A stretch of DNA of 64,000 nucleotides from [Clostridium] citroniae WAL-17108 (GCF_000233455.1 NZ_JH376420.1:520176-584175); one strand, 5' to 3'. Shown: positions 8,164 to 17,434, counted from the first letter of the stretch. Notes: a model not told the origin generated them from the letters alone. Made by a program: numbers and translations.

Positions 8164-9006
8164 TTATACGTCTTTTGCCCTCAGGGATACAGGCACCTGA
8201 AGCCGCAGGAACATCCCCCGCTCCTGCATATCCATGGGCACCTCCGCCACCACCTCGCAGATATAGTCCCCTGTGATCCGGTATTCCCTGGTTCGTATTT
8301 CCTCAAGAAGCCGCTCTATATAATCCTTCTCCTTGTCAAAACTGTTGCAGTAAATGCACAGATACGTGCTGGCCGGTATCTGGGTTATGAGACTTTCCTT
8401 TACAAATCCCTTATCCACCAGAACAAAGATTTCCGTGGAGCAGAACCGGCCGGCTAACAGGGCTTCTTTTTTCATCACAGTGCCTGCATTATAAAAGTAA
8501 ATGGGGGACAGCTGGTTGGCGATCAGGTTCTTTTTCAGCTCCCTGAGTATTTTCTCATACACGTCAATCCCATAATCATAGAAGTTTACTCCGGAATCTG
8601 TCATGTAGGTCAGCCTGCGGGGAATATATTCCAGCACAATGGTGCCGTCCGGAGGGGCATTTTCATACCACTCATAGCTCTCCAGGGTGCGCTCGATGGC
8701 CCTTCTCCGGTACATCAGTTCCTGAGCCTTCTGGTCAATGGCATCCAGATTCCGGTACAGGATATTCCTCAGCATATCCGGGTCAAAATGCTTCATCTGC
8801 TCCCTGATATCCTTAAGGGACATGCCCAGGGCTTTCATGTGCTGGATCATGTCCAACTGGGCGCTCTGGCGGATATCGTAATAGCGGTATCCATTCTCCC
8901 TGTCCCGGTACATGGGTGAAAACAGCCCCACCTTGTCGTAAAGCCGCAATGCCTGTTCCGACACTCCGTTCAGCCTGGCCATCTGTCCTATTGACAGTTC
9001 TTTCAC
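8164..9006 (-). CDS. MerR family transcriptional regulator with effector-binding C-terminus
   Basis: The start is taken as GTG at 9006, since GGAGAGG lies at good spacing and the protein then begins with the MerR consensus (KELSIGQMARLNGVSEQALR, then LYDKVGLF). It is 280 residues. The winged-helix DNA-binding domain occupies about 1-70, followed by a dimerisation helix to about 120. The ~160-residue C-terminal part looks like a GyrI/BmrR-type small-molecule-binding domain. Its gene ends 10 bp before a promoter with a 19-bp spacer driving the dehydrogenase, so local activation is likely. Its own promoter carries an inverted repeat. Confidence 0.87.
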   Translation of the reverse strand: MKELSIGQMARLNGVSEQALRLYDKVGLFSPMYRDRENGYRYYDIRQSAQLDMIQHMKALGMSLKDIREQMKHFDPDMLRNILYRNLDAIDQKAQELMYRRRAIERTLESYEWYENAPPDGTIVLEYIPRRLTYMTDSGVNFYDYGIDVYEKILRELKKNLIANQLSPIYFYNAGTVMKKEALLAGRFCSTEIFVLVDKGFVKESLITQIPASTYLCIYCNSFDKEKDYIERLLEEIRTREYRITGDYICEVVAEVPMDMQERGMFLRLQVPVSLRAKDV

Positions 9007-9075
9007 ACTGATCACCTCTCCATAATTATGTATTATATATAACTTATCCAGACAATACCGCAAATTTATGGAATA

Positions 9076-9111
9076 ATTATACCAAAAAAACCTTATACCA
9101 GCAATAAGGTT
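9076..9111 (-). promoter_or_regulatory. promoter of the MerR gene with inverted repeat
   Basis: TTGCTG (9104-9099), 17 bp, then TATAAT (9081-9076). A perfect 8-bp inverted repeat, AACCTTAT with a 7-bp centre and ATAAGGTT (9089-9096 and 9104-9111), overlaps the -35. It shares the ATAAG/CCTT core with the target promoter spacer at 8130-8148, which suggests autoregulation. Confidence 0.6.
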
Positions 9112-9163
9112 CTTCCCTTTTTCCAGATCATGATTGTATATATTTTAACAATTATAGCGTTAA

Positions 9164-9236
9164 AAACCTGCGGCATCTATTCATCAGCCTTAACCGTCCC
9201 GGATCAATACCGGCTGAAAACAGATACCGCAGGTTT
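9164..9236. repeat. long imperfect inverted repeat between merR and ktrA-like genes
   Basis: AAACCTGCGGCATCT (9164-9178) pairs with AGATACCGCAGGTTT (9222-9236) with a single mismatch. The 43-base interior has its own CAGCC/GGCTG (9185-9189 and 9212-9216) and CCGG/CCGG pairing. It may be the terminator of the potassium-uptake operon, but there is no clear T-run. Confidence 0.5.
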
Positions 9237-9290
9237 CACACCGCAGCATGTTTTATGATCGTTGACCGTTTCTAACAGCTGGCCTTAACC

Positions 9291-9947
9291 TTAACTCAGC
9301 TTTTTGACAATCCGCTCCGCATCCTCCTGGTTACCGATCACCATAAGATGAATACCGTCCTCGATCACATAGTCGGCGCCCGGCATAAATTTCATGTGGC
9401 CGCTGCTCTGTTTTAAGGCGATGATGGAAATACCGTAGACCCGCCGTATATTCAGATCCTTGATGGATTTCCCGACCCAGGAATCCAGGGGACGGATCTC
9501 AAAGATGGATATGCCGTCAGCCAGCTCCGTATAGTCAAACACATTGTTGCCGCTGTAGCGCACAGCCGTCTTCTCAGCCACATCCCGGTCCGGATAGACC
9601 ACCTGGTCGGCCCCGTTTTTAAGCAGAAGCCTTGCATGGATATTGCGGTTGGCCTTGCTCACAACGTATTTTGCTCCCATTTCCTTGATCATGCTGGTCA
9701 CCTCCAGACTATTCTGGAAATTATTCCCAATGCAGATAAAGCAGATGTCGAAATTCCCAACCCCCAGGCTCTTTAACACCGCCTCATTGGTACAGTCTCC
9801 GATCTTGGCGCTGACCACATAGGGCAGGATGGGCTCCAGCTTTTCCTCTGATATATCCACTGCCATGATCTGGTTATCATGCTTTGCCAGATTCTCACAC
9901 AGATGCTGTCCAAATCTTCCGATTCCAATAATAAGAATTGATTTCAT
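9291..9947 (-). CDS. ktrA: potassium uptake regulatory protein, KtrA/TrkA type
   Basis: A 218-residue cytoplasmic protein with an N-terminal RCK NAD/ATP-binding domain (MKSILIIGIGRFGQHLCENL, a GxGxxG fold) and a C-terminal RCK_C domain from about 135. This is the usual size of KtrA. It gates the membrane subunit KtrB, encoded just upstream on the same strand. Ligand binding to the RCK ring controls K+ flow. GAGAGG precedes the start. Confidence 0.9.
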   Translation of the reverse strand: MKSILIIGIGRFGQHLCENLAKHDNQIMAVDISEEKLEPILPYVVSAKIGDCTNEAVLKSLGVGNFDICFICIGNNFQNSLEVTSMIKEMGAKYVVSKANRNIHARLLLKNGADQVVYPDRDVAEKTAVRYSGNNVFDYTELADGISIFEIRPLDSWVGKSIKDLNIRRVYGISIIALKQSSGHMKFMPGADYVIEDGIHLMVIGNQEDAERIVKKLS

Positions 9948-10000
9948 AGATAGATACCTCTCTCTTTTTCTGATGCTCCGTCCCGCCTTTACGGGACCTG

Positions 10001-11374
10001 TTATCCGATGGTGATCCGCTCGGCAGGCAGCTGCACATGGGGCTTACGGCTGGACCTGGTAAATGCCAGCGCAAAGGACAAACTTCCGATCCGCCCGCAG
10101 TACATCAGCAGTATAATGACGATCCTTGAAAATGTATTCAGGCTTCTGGTCACTCCCGTGCTCATGCCGGAAGTGCCGATGGCCGAACATGTCTCAAAAA
10201 ACACATCGGACATGGGCAGATTCTGGAACACCATGATCAAAATAGTGGCTGTCAGCATCAGGCTTAAATTAATGGTAAGGATGCAGGCCGACTGCCGGAT
10301 GGACTCGTCCTGAAGCCTGCGGCCAAATATCTCCACACCGTAGGTCTGGCGGATATTGGAGTGTACATATAAAAGCAGGACTGCCAGCGTACTGGTCTTG
10401 ATTCCGCCTGCCGTGGACCCCGGGCTTCCTCCGATAAACATCAAAATAGCTGTCATAAACTTGCTGCCGTCTGTGAGCGCAGCCGTGTCCACATTGTTAA
10501 AACCCGCTGTCCTGGGCGTTACCGCGCTGAAAAAACAGGCCCAGAACTTCTCAGACCCGCTCATGCCCACAAGGATATTATCCCGCTCCATGAGATAAAA
10601 CAGCACGGTGCTCACTGCCAGAAGCGTGGCTGTTGTCACCAGAACGATCTTGGTGTGCAGCATGTAGTGGCGGAAATCCCATTTCTTCCTATACAGATCA
10701 TCCCACACGATAAATCCGATACCGCCAATGATGATCAGGGCCGAGATGGTGCCTATGACCACCCAGTCCCCCGTGTAACCGCACAGGGAGCTGTACTGCT
10801 CAGCATGTCCCATCAGGTCAAAACCAGCATTACAGAAGGCTGAGATGGAGTGGAAAATCCCATACCAGATCCCGCGGAACAAGCCGTATTGCGGGATGAA
10901 CCGCAGTGACAGTATAACAGCACCCGCCCCCTCAAAGATGGCCGTACCCATAATGATCCTTCTGGCCAGCTTGACCATACCGCCGATCTGCAGCGTGTTC
11001 ACGCTTTCCTCCATCAGCCCCCGCTCCTTCAGGCCGATCTTACGCCTGAGCACAATGGAGAGAAAGATGCCGATACTGATGAATCCAAGTCCTCCCAGCT
11101 GGATCATGATCAGCAGCAGTACCTGTCCAAACATGCTCCACTGGGTCCACGTATCCGCCACCACCAGGCCGGTAACGCAGGACGCGCTGGTGGCGGTAAA
11201 CAGACAGTTAAGAAAAGGCTCGCTCTGTCCATCCCTGCTGGATATGGGCAGCATCAGAAGAAAGGTGCCTGTCATGATGATCAGGAAAAACCCATAGGCG
11301 ATAAACTGCGTCTGGGATATGTGTTTTTTTAGTCGGCAATGCTTTGGTTTTGATTCAAATAACTTCTCTTTCAT
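10001..11374 (-). CDS. ktrB: potassium uptake membrane subunit, KtrB/TrkH type
   Basis: The start at 11374 was chosen because GAGGGG precedes it; the upstream ATG at 11458 has no ribosome site. The protein is 457 residues with multiple membrane segments. Repeated pore-loop glycine motifs are visible (SASCVTGLVVADT, AFCNAGFDLMG, GGSPGSTAGGIKTST, SAIGTSGMSTGVT), as in the SKT potassium transporters. It forms the K+ channel regulated by the RCK protein encoded 53 bp downstream. Confidence 0.92.
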   Translation of the reverse strand: MKEKLFESKPKHCRLKKHISQTQFIAYGFFLIIMTGTFLLMLPISSRDGQSEPFLNCLFTATSASCVTGLVVADTWTQWSMFGQVLLLIMIQLGGLGFISIGIFLSIVLRRKIGLKERGLMEESVNTLQIGGMVKLARRIIMGTAIFEGAGAVILSLRFIPQYGLFRGIWYGIFHSISAFCNAGFDLMGHAEQYSSLCGYTGDWVVIGTISALIIIGGIGFIVWDDLYRKKWDFRHYMLHTKIVLVTTATLLAVSTVLFYLMERDNILVGMSGSEKFWACFFSAVTPRTAGFNNVDTAALTDGSKFMTAILMFIGGSPGSTAGGIKTSTLAVLLLYVHSNIRQTYGVEIFGRRLQDESIRQSACILTINLSLMLTATILIMVFQNLPMSDVFFETCSAIGTSGMSTGVTRSLNTFSRIVIILLMYCGRIGSLSFALAFTRSSRKPHVQLPAERITIG

Positions 11375-11513
11375 GTTCCCCTCATTCAGTCTCCCATGTG
11401 CGCGTTTACAGAACATGGCAGAGGCATTTTCATGGAAATCCTTCCCACTGAACAGCATTGTATCACTTGTTCCATGGTATGTCTACCGCCAACTGTCCGC
11501 ACATATTATTTTC

Positions 11514-12335
11514 TCAGGCCCGCAGCCTGCCCAGGGACTGCCATGCCATAAACAGCATAAACACCAGAAGATTGGCCACCACCACACTGGCGCCCGCAGG
11601 TGTTGAGAACTGGTAGGATGCAGTCATCCCTATTAAAAAGCACAGTACGGAAAGGATGCCCGATGACACCACCACGCCCCCGAAGCTTTTAAACACCCGC
11701 ATGGATGAGAGGCATGGGAATATGATCAGGCTGGAGATCAGCATGGCCCCCATCATACGCATCCCCAGTACAATGGTAACCGCTGTGAGCACGGCAATGA
11801 CCACATTATAAAAGCCCACATTTACACCAGTGGCTTTTGCAAAATTCTCATCAAACGTCACTGCGAATATCTTGTTATAGCACACCGCAAACAGGATCAG
11901 CACCACCAGGGACAGCACTGCGCTGAGCACCACATCCTCCCGGCTCATGGCCAGGATGCTTCCGAACATATAGCTGCTCACATCCGTGGTAAGCCCTGTG
12001 GTAAGGGATGTGACGATGATACCGATGGCCAGCGCGCTGGCTGAGATCAGAGCAATGGCCGCGTCACTTTTGATCCTGCTGTTCTCCGTGATCCGAAGGA
12101 GGAAGAATGCGGCCAGCACCACCACGGGAATGGACACCTTAAGCGGTGACCAGCCCATGGCTAGGGCAATGGATAAGGCTCCAAAGGACACATGGGAAAG
12201 CCCGTCCCCGATCATGGAATACCGCTTCAGCACCAGGCTCACTCCCAAAAGGGAGGCGCACAGGGACACCAGCATTCCGCCCACAAGGGCCCGCACCAGG
12301 AAGGGGTAAGATAACATCTCGCTGATCACACTCAT
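11514..12335 (-). CDS. znuB: zinc/manganese ABC transporter permease, ZnuB type
   Basis: A 273-residue ABC-3 family permease with 7-8 hydrophobic segments. GGGAGGAAG precedes the ATG at 12335, which overlaps the ATPase stop as ATGA. With the ATPase and the His-rich binding protein it makes a complete high-affinity metal importer. The family imports zinc or manganese; the His-rich loop of the binding protein favours zinc. Confidence 0.9.
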   Translation of the reverse strand: MSVISEMLSYPFLVRALVGGMLVSLCASLLGVSLVLKRYSMIGDGLSHVSFGALSIALAMGWSPLKVSIPVVVLAAFFLLRITENSRIKSDAAIALISASALAIGIIVTSLTTGLTTDVSSYMFGSILAMSREDVVLSAVLSLVVLILFAVCYNKIFAVTFDENFAKATGVNVGFYNVVIAVLTAVTIVLGMRMMGAMLISSLIIFPCLSSMRVFKSFGGVVVSSGILSVLCFLIGMTASYQFSTPAGASVVVANLLVFMLFMAWQSLGRLRA

Positions 12336-13108
12336 GACTCTTCCTCCCTGTGTACGTGAACGTTTAGAACATGGCAGCCCGCCGTGGGCTTGCATTTTCC
12401 CTGCTCCTTCTCATGGAAGAAGTGGCCTGCCGCCTTACTGTTCATATAATCATGGGCAGGTCCGTAGAACATGACCCGCTTTTGAAGGTGGAGGATCTTA
12501 TTGGCCTCCTCCACCGCATTTCTCAAATCATGGGAAACCATGAGAATGGCCACCCCGTCCTCGCGGTTCAGCCTGCGCAGCATTGTATAAAACTCCTGGA
12601 TCGCCATGGGATCCAGCCCGGTGATGGGTTCATCCAGGATCAGCAGTTCTGTGGTGGCGCAAAGCGCCCTGGCGATCAGCACCCTCTGCTGCTGCCCTCC
12701 CGACAATTCCCGGTAACACTGGTCCCTAAGAGGGGTAATACCCAGCTTTTCCAGGTTCCGGTCCGCTATATCCTTTTCAGCTCTGGAGTAAAAGGGCAGC
12801 CGCCCCCTTTTGCTGAGGCAGCCGCTGAGCACCACCTCATATACCGTGGCCGGAAAATCCTTCTGGGCAGCGGTCTGCTGGGGCAGATAGCCGATCCCCG
12901 TACGTTTTAAGTCATCCGCCACCTCAAGCCTTCCTGCCGTGGGCTTTAAAAGCCCCAGGAGTCCTTTCATCAGGGTACTCTTGCCTGAACCATTTTCCCC
13001 CACAATACACAGGTAATCGCCGGGGTTGACTTCCATATTCACGTCCACCACCGCATCCTGGTTATCATATCCAAAATCTACATGTTCACATTTTATCAAA
13101 GGTGTCAT
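12332..13108 (-). CDS. znuC: zinc ABC transporter ATP-binding protein, ZnuC type
   Basis: A 258-residue ABC ATPase with Walker A GENGSGKS (37-44), signature LSGGQ (135-139) and Walker B LLILDEP (155-161). The last ~30 residues are rich in His and Cys (FHEKEQGKCKPTAGCHVLNV and HVHRE), a likely metal-sensing or metal-binding tail. It lies between the binding-protein and permease genes. AGAGG precedes the start. Confidence 0.92.
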   Translation of the reverse strand: MTPLIKCEHVDFGYDNQDAVVDVNMEVNPGDYLCIVGENGSGKSTLMKGLLGLLKPTAGRLEVADDLKRTGIGYLPQQTAAQKDFPATVYEVVLSGCLSKRGRLPFYSRAEKDIADRNLEKLGITPLRDQCYRELSGGQQQRVLIARALCATTELLILDEPITGLDPMAIQEFYTMLRRLNREDGVAILMVSHDLRNAVEEANKILHLQKRVMFYGPAHDYMNSKAAGHFFHEKEQGKCKPTAGCHVLNVHVHREEES

Positions 13109-13174
13109 CTCATACCTCTTTTTTATTTCTTCCGTTGTACTGCCGGGCAGACAGTCTGCATTCCCATGGCGCAG

Positions 13175-14239
13175 CTACTCCAGCCCTATGCGGAGATTCT
13201 CCACGTTCCGGTTCATCAGCTGGAGATAGGTTACCCCTTCATCAAACTGTCTTCTGGCCACATTGTGGCAGGAATGTAGAAGGAGGGGCGCTGCCCCGGT
13301 CTCCTCACTGATGATCTCCGCCGTGCGGTGGCTTGACAGTTCCAGATAGTACACTGCCCCGATCCCCTCTTCCCTCACCTTGTCTATGAGATAGGCAATG
13401 GTCTTGGCGCTGGGCTCCGTATCCGTGCTGCAGCCTGAAAATGCAGCCCTGTAGGTGAGTCCGTACTCATCTGCAAAATACCGGAAAGGGAATTTGTCCG
13501 CCACCACAATCATATGGTTTCTTGCCTGGGAAACCACCTGCCTGAACCTTCCATCCAGATCCTTCAGATCCTTGACATATGCATCTGTATTTTCCTGGTA
13601 AAAGCTGCTCCCCTGCGGATCCGCCTCCTGAAGGGTCTGGCTTATGATCTTTACAATGGCCTGGGCATTCACCGGGGAGGTCCAGATATGCTCATCATAC
13701 TCTATCTCCATCTCATGGCCATCGGCTTCAAACCGGTGGGCATCCTCCATATGGATGTCTGCCTCATCCCCGTGTTCATGGTCCTCTGCTCCGTGGTCAT
13801 GGGCGTCCTCCATTCCCTCCACATGCTCCTCTTCCACTGTATCCACATAATCCATCATGGTGAGCAATACCATATTGCTGGTATCCAGGGAGTCCAGGAC
13901 CTGGTCCACCCAGTGCTCCATCTCCCCGCCGTTAAATACTATAACGTCCGCTTCCTGCATGGCGATCATATCGGCCGGGGTGGGTTCAAAGGAGTGGCTG
14001 TCCATGCCGGCCGGGACGATCAGCTTCAGATCCACCCTGTCCCCTGCGATCTGGCGCACAAAATCATAGTAGGGGAAAATGGTGGTGACCACACACAGCC
14101 TGTCATCCCTTTTTTCCGCCGCCTGCTCCATCCCTCTCCTGCCCCTTGCCCCCCATATCCCAAGAACTATCTCGGCGATTGTCAAAACTGCCATGATCCA
14201 GACCAGCACTTTTAGCCTGCCCGATTTATTCCTGTCCAA
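13175..14239 (-). CDS. znuA: zinc ABC transporter substrate-binding protein, ZnuA type
   Basis: The family fold is clear: VVTTIFPYYDFVRQIAGDRV, then GMDSHSFEPTPADM with a metal-ligand His at 82. An acidic His-rich loop lies around 139-175 and DEHIWTSP (H184) follows. The N-terminus is a single hydrophobic segment without a lipobox Cys, so it is an anchored or secreted protein. The start at 14239 is a TTG inside the end of the HAD gene; a Met at residue 16 is the alternative. The His-rich loop is typical of zinc-specific members. Confidence 0.88.
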   Translation of the reverse strand: MDRNKSGRLKVLVWIMAVLTIAEIVLGIWGARGRRGMEQAAEKRDDRLCVVTTIFPYYDFVRQIAGDRVDLKLIVPAGMDSHSFEPTPADMIAMQEADVIVFNGGEMEHWVDQVLDSLDTSNMVLLTMMDYVDTVEEEHVEGMEDAHDHGAEDHEHGDEADIHMEDAHRFEADGHEMEIEYDEHIWTSPVNAQAIVKIISQTLQEADPQGSSFYQENTDAYVKDLKDLDGRFRQVVSQARNHMIVVADKFPFRYFADEYGLTYRAAFSGCSTDTEPSAKTIAYLIDKVREEGIGAVYYLELSSHRTAEIISEETGAAPLLLHSCHNVARRQFDEGVTYLQLMNRNVENLRIGLE

Positions 14240-14909
14240 TCCCGTTCACATCCTTTATAATCTGTATCACCTGGGATGGATGGTCCACAACAAACCTGGG
14301 AGCAAACTCCTCCAGTTCCTTCCTGTCCCTGAATCCCCAGGTAACGCCCACTGTGTCCACACCGGCATGTTTCCCGGTACGCATGTCCGTATTGGTATCT
14401 CCCAGATACAGCACCTCTTCCCCGGTCACCCCCAGCTCCTTCATAATGGCCCAGACTCCATCCGGGGCCGGTTTTTTCCTGATTCCCTTATCCTCCCTCT
14501 CCCCATACACCAGGTCAAAGCAGCCTTTTCCAAACACGCCCTCCACATTGTCCAGCGTCCTGGGGTGGGGTTTGTTGGAAAGCACTGCGGATAGGATGTT
14601 ATGTTCATTTAAAAATGCCAGCATTTCCCTGATCCCGTCATAGGCGTCCACACGGTACATGCAGCACCCTTTAAAAATATCCGGATATTGTTCCAGGGCC
14701 TCCTGGTAATGATCCAGCCCTTCATCCCCGCACGCCTTCAGCGCCCGCTCCAAAAGCTTCTTATATCCATCCCCCACAAAAACCTTGCACTCCTCCACGG
14801 ATACCGGCCTCATCCCCCACTGTTCCAGGGTGAGATCCACGGATTTTTGTATGGCATATATGGAATTTACCAATGTTCCATCCAGATCAAATATACAGCA
14901 TTTATACAT
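14226..14909 (-). CDS. HAD-family hydrolase, phosphoglycolate phosphatase-like
   Basis: A protein of about 227 residues beginning MYKCCIFDLDGTLVNS. The catalytic Asp pair is in DLDGT, motif III is RKKPAPDG, and motif IV is LYLGDTNTDMRTG. This is the PGP/PpaX subfamily, which removes phosphate from small molecules such as phosphoglycolate or pyrophosphate. The start could instead be the ATG at 14921; the ribosome-site spacing fits 14909 better. Its 3' end overlaps the ZnuA start, so it probably shares the zinc-uptake transcript, though a functional link is not obvious. Confidence 0.82.
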   Translation of the reverse strand: MYKCCIFDLDGTLVNSIYAIQKSVDLTLEQWGMRPVSVEECKVFVGDGYKKLLERALKACGDEGLDHYQEALEQYPDIFKGCCMYRVDAYDGIREMLAFLNEHNILSAVLSNKPHPRTLDNVEGVFGKGCFDLVYGEREDKGIRKKPAPDGVWAIMKELGVTGEEVLYLGDTNTDMRTGKHAGVDTVGVTWGFRDRKELEEFAPRFVVDHPSQVIQIIKDVNGIGQE

Positions 14910-15083
14910 TATGATTGCCATTCCTTTCCATTCGTATACTCCAGGGTGTCACAACACAAATACGCCCTGTATCACAGCACAAAGTACATCATAGCACAAT
15001 TTTCCTCGTTTTACCAGTACAAGCCCTGTCCTCTTACACATATCCTGTTTATCCGTCCGCAGCCCGCAGCCAGCTGTATTTAT

Positions 15084-15113
15084 TTGACACTATCCCCTGC
15101 ACCATGCTATACT
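15084..15113 (+). promoter_or_regulatory. promoter of the first degV-like gene
   Basis: TTGACA (15084-15089), an 18-bp spacer, then TATACT (15108-15113). It lies about 50 bp before the start codon at 15161. Confidence 0.65.
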
Positions 15114-15160
15114 TTGTCCATAAAACACGTCAACCATTGACTTATTAAAAGGAGCACATT

Positions 15161-16051
15161 ATGACAACTTCATATGTAATAACCTGCTGTTCCACTGCTG
15201 ACATGCCTGAGCAATACCTGGCAGAACGGGATATCCCCTATGCCTGCTTCCATTTCCGGATGGAAGATAAAGAGTACGATGATGATCTGGGAAAGTCCAT
15301 TGCCATTGAGGATTTTTATCAAAGGATCCGGGATGGCGCCATGCCCACCACCTCCCAGGTAAATCCCGAACAGTATGAGGCCATGTTTGATCCCATCCTT
15401 AGGGAGGGGAAGGATATCATTCATCTGACCCTGTCCACCGGAATCTCAGGAACCTATAATTCGGCTGTCATAGCCAGGGATGAGATGCAGGAGCGCTATC
15501 CTGACCGGCGGATCGAGGTTATTGATTCACTGCAGGCATCTGTTGGCTATGGCCTCCTCCTGGACACTGCCTGGGAAAAAATGCAGGCAGGGACCGGCTA
15601 TGAGGAACTGGTCACCTGGATCAAGGAACATAAATTAAGGCTGCAGGGCTGGTTCTTCACCACGGACCTGACCCATTTAAGGAGAGGCGGAAGAATCTCA
15701 GTCTCTGCAGCCTTTTTCGGCAACATGTTGAATATCTGCCCCCTGATGAACATAGATCACGAGGGCAAGCTGATCCCCCGGGACAAGTGCCGGGGCAAGA
15801 AAAAAGTCATAAAGGAATTGGTGGAACGCATGAAGACCCATGCCCAGGACAAGACAGGTTATTCAGGGAAATGTTTCATCTGCCACTCCTCCTGCCCTGA
15901 CGATGCCCAGGCCGTGGCTTCCCTGATCAAAGAGACCTTTCCCCATCTGAACGGAGCGCCGCCCATTATGGACATAGGAACCGTGATCGGCTCCCACACC
16001 GGTCCCGGAACCGTAGGCGCGTTTTTCTGGGGTGATGAGCGCGTGGACTGA
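15161..16051 (+). CDS. DegV family fatty-acid-binding protein
   Basis: A 296-residue protein with the DegV pattern: an N-terminal TxSTAD-like motif (CCSTADMPEQY) and HLTLSTGISGTYNSA in the middle. It then has GWFFTTDLTHLRRGGRISVSA and ends near IGSHTGPGTVGAFFWG. DegV/FakB proteins bind fatty acids and present them to a kinase (FakA). AAAGGAG lies before the ATG, and the gene has its own promoter. No FakA-like gene is in the window; a second DegV is at 44428-45288. Confidence 0.9.
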   Translation: MTTSYVITCCSTADMPEQYLAERDIPYACFHFRMEDKEYDDDLGKSIAIEDFYQRIRDGAMPTTSQVNPEQYEAMFDPILREGKDIIHLTLSTGISGTYNSAVIARDEMQERYPDRRIEVIDSLQASVGYGLLLDTAWEKMQAGTGYEELVTWIKEHKLRLQGWFFTTDLTHLRRGGRISVSAAFFGNMLNICPLMNIDHEGKLIPRDKCRGKKKVIKELVERMKTHAQDKTGYSGKCFICHSSCPDDAQAVASLIKETFPHLNGAPPIMDIGTVIGSHTGPGTVGAFFWGDERVD

Positions 16052-16085
16052 TGTTTAGACACGCTTTGGGAACGCGCGGACATTC

Positions 16086-16898
16086 CTAGGCTTCCTTCCC
16101 CGCCATCTTATACAGGGCAGCGAAGCCCAGGGCTGCACACAGGATGCTGTACACCATATCCGAGCCTGAAGGAATGCCCGGAAACAGTTCGGGCAGGGAC
16201 CCGAACATAAAACCTAAGATGATCAGATAGGTGGGCTGGGGATGGCGCTCCATCAGCTGTTCCAGCACCTTGGTGGTCAGGAAGATCCCTCCCACCACGC
16301 CTGCTCCCAGGGGAATCAGGGGCAATATGTTCAGGGTGCTTATATTTTTAATGATCCCCTCATAGATCCCCAGCATGTAGAGCATCTGGGAAACACTGAT
16401 CCCGGGCAGCACCAGGCCCACCGCTATGATGATCCCCCCGGCCAGCTGAATGAGCGCTGCGCCTATGCCAAAGCTGCCGTTTGGTTCAAACAGACCGGTA
16501 GGAAGCAGGGCCAGTATCACAACGGCCAGGATCCCTATGACAGGATAGGCCACTGCTCCCAAACTGATCCTTTTAATTCCCGCTTCCTTATATATCATGG
16601 GCACTCCCCCAGCCACAGCTCCCAGAAAGAAGAACCGAAGAGGCACATCCGCCCTGGTGGTAAAAAGAAAACTGATGAACCGGGAAAATACCACCATCCC
16701 GATCCCGGCCCCCAGTACAAACCGCACCAGAAAGGACATGCTCTTTCCCGGATTGCGGAAAAAGGAACTGACCGAGGAAATGAGCCTGTCATACACGCCC
16801 ATGATCATGGCCATGGAACCTCCGCTGACTCCCGGGACCGTCATGGTGCCGCCGATCCACATTCCTTTTAATATCGTAATCAGATGATCTCTATTCAT
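16086..16898 (-). CDS. DUF368 family membrane protein, undecaprenyl-phosphate recycling type
   Basis: A 270-residue membrane protein. It begins with the family signature GMWIGGTMTVPGVSGGSMAM and has a second GGIIIAVGLVLPGISVSQML, an internal repeat typical of DUF368. Members (PopT) are now linked to flipping the lipid carrier undecaprenyl phosphate back across the membrane. AAGGAG precedes the start. It is convergent with the degV-like gene and appears monocistronic. Confidence 0.88.
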   Translation of the reverse strand: MNRDHLITILKGMWIGGTMTVPGVSGGSMAMIMGVYDRLISSVSSFFRNPGKSMSFLVRFVLGAGIGMVVFSRFISFLFTTRADVPLRFFFLGAVAGGVPMIYKEAGIKRISLGAVAYPVIGILAVVILALLPTGLFEPNGSFGIGAALIQLAGGIIIAVGLVLPGISVSQMLYMLGIYEGIIKNISTLNILPLIPLGAGVVGGIFLTTKVLEQLMERHPQPTYLIILGFMFGSLPELFPGIPSGSDMVYSILCAALGFAALYKMAGKEA

Positions 16899-17012
16899 TC
16901 TCAGACTCCTTTTTTTCCATTATCCGGATCATTGTAACCCATGGACCGCCAAATGGGAATTAATTTTCTGTATATATTATGCCGGAAGCCGCGTTCTTAT
17001 TGCAGAAGGGCA

Positions 17013-17054
17013 AAAAAACTCCCCGCCGTGAAACAGACACAGGCGGGGAAATTT
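17013..17054 (-). terminator. terminator downstream of the small Cys protein gene
   Basis: An 8-bp stem pairs 17020-17027 with 17042-17049. On the minus strand it is followed by GTTTTTTTG, and on the plus strand by an AATTTTAT stretch. It would end transcripts from the small gene at 17182-17412. Confidence 0.7.
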
Positions 17055-17072
17055 TATAAGGGAATATGATTA

Positions 17073-17149
17073 TGTAGGTATATTAGTTTTGTTCGTATCT
17101 AAGTTTGTAGGTATATATAGTTTGTTGGTTTGCAGGTGTATTCGTTTAC
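17073..17149. repeat. three degenerate ~20-bp direct repeats
   Basis: Two 21-bp copies at 17073-17093 and 17106-17126 share TGTAGGTATAT and GTTTGTT-like ends. A weaker third copy (TGCAGGTGTATTCGTTTAC) lies at 17131-17149. They occupy the region just after the small Cys protein gene, before its terminator. Function unknown. Confidence 0.5.
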
Positions 17150-17181
17150 AGATACATCAGTTCCACATCAATAAGGATTGC

Positions 17182-17412
17182 TTAGAATCCCATTCCGTTG
17201 GAAAATCCGCTGCAGGAATTACCGGACGGTGCGCTGACACCCATCTGGGACAGAATGCAGTCCAGATCCTGGTTTCCGTGCTGGTAGCATACATTCTGAG
17301 GATTGTTGGATCCGTTGTAAAGCCCTGCATTATAATCATTCATGGTTGCCATATTCGTACCGCATGCAGAACCTAACATTGCGGCAACTGCCATTGTTGA
17401 AATTGGTAACAT
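17182..17412 (-). CDS. small Cys-containing protein of unknown function
   Basis: A 76-residue protein I do not recognise. GAGAGGA precedes the ATG, and it has its own promoter and terminator, so it is probably a real gene. The first 16 residues are hydrophobic (MLPISTMAVAAMLGSAC) with no positive charge, ending in a GSAC stretch that weakly resembles a lipobox. The rest is rich in Asn, Gly and Ser with Cys at 17, 42, 52 and 67. It could be a small exported or membrane-associated peptide, or an RNA-encoded regulator. A perfect dyad sits in its leader. Confidence 0.55.
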   Translation of the reverse strand: MLPISTMAVAAMLGSACGTNMATMNDYNAGLYNGSNNPQNVCYQHGNQDLDCILSQMGVSAPSGNSCSGFSNGMGF

Positions 17413-17434
17413 AGTTTGTCCTCTCTTTCTGTGC

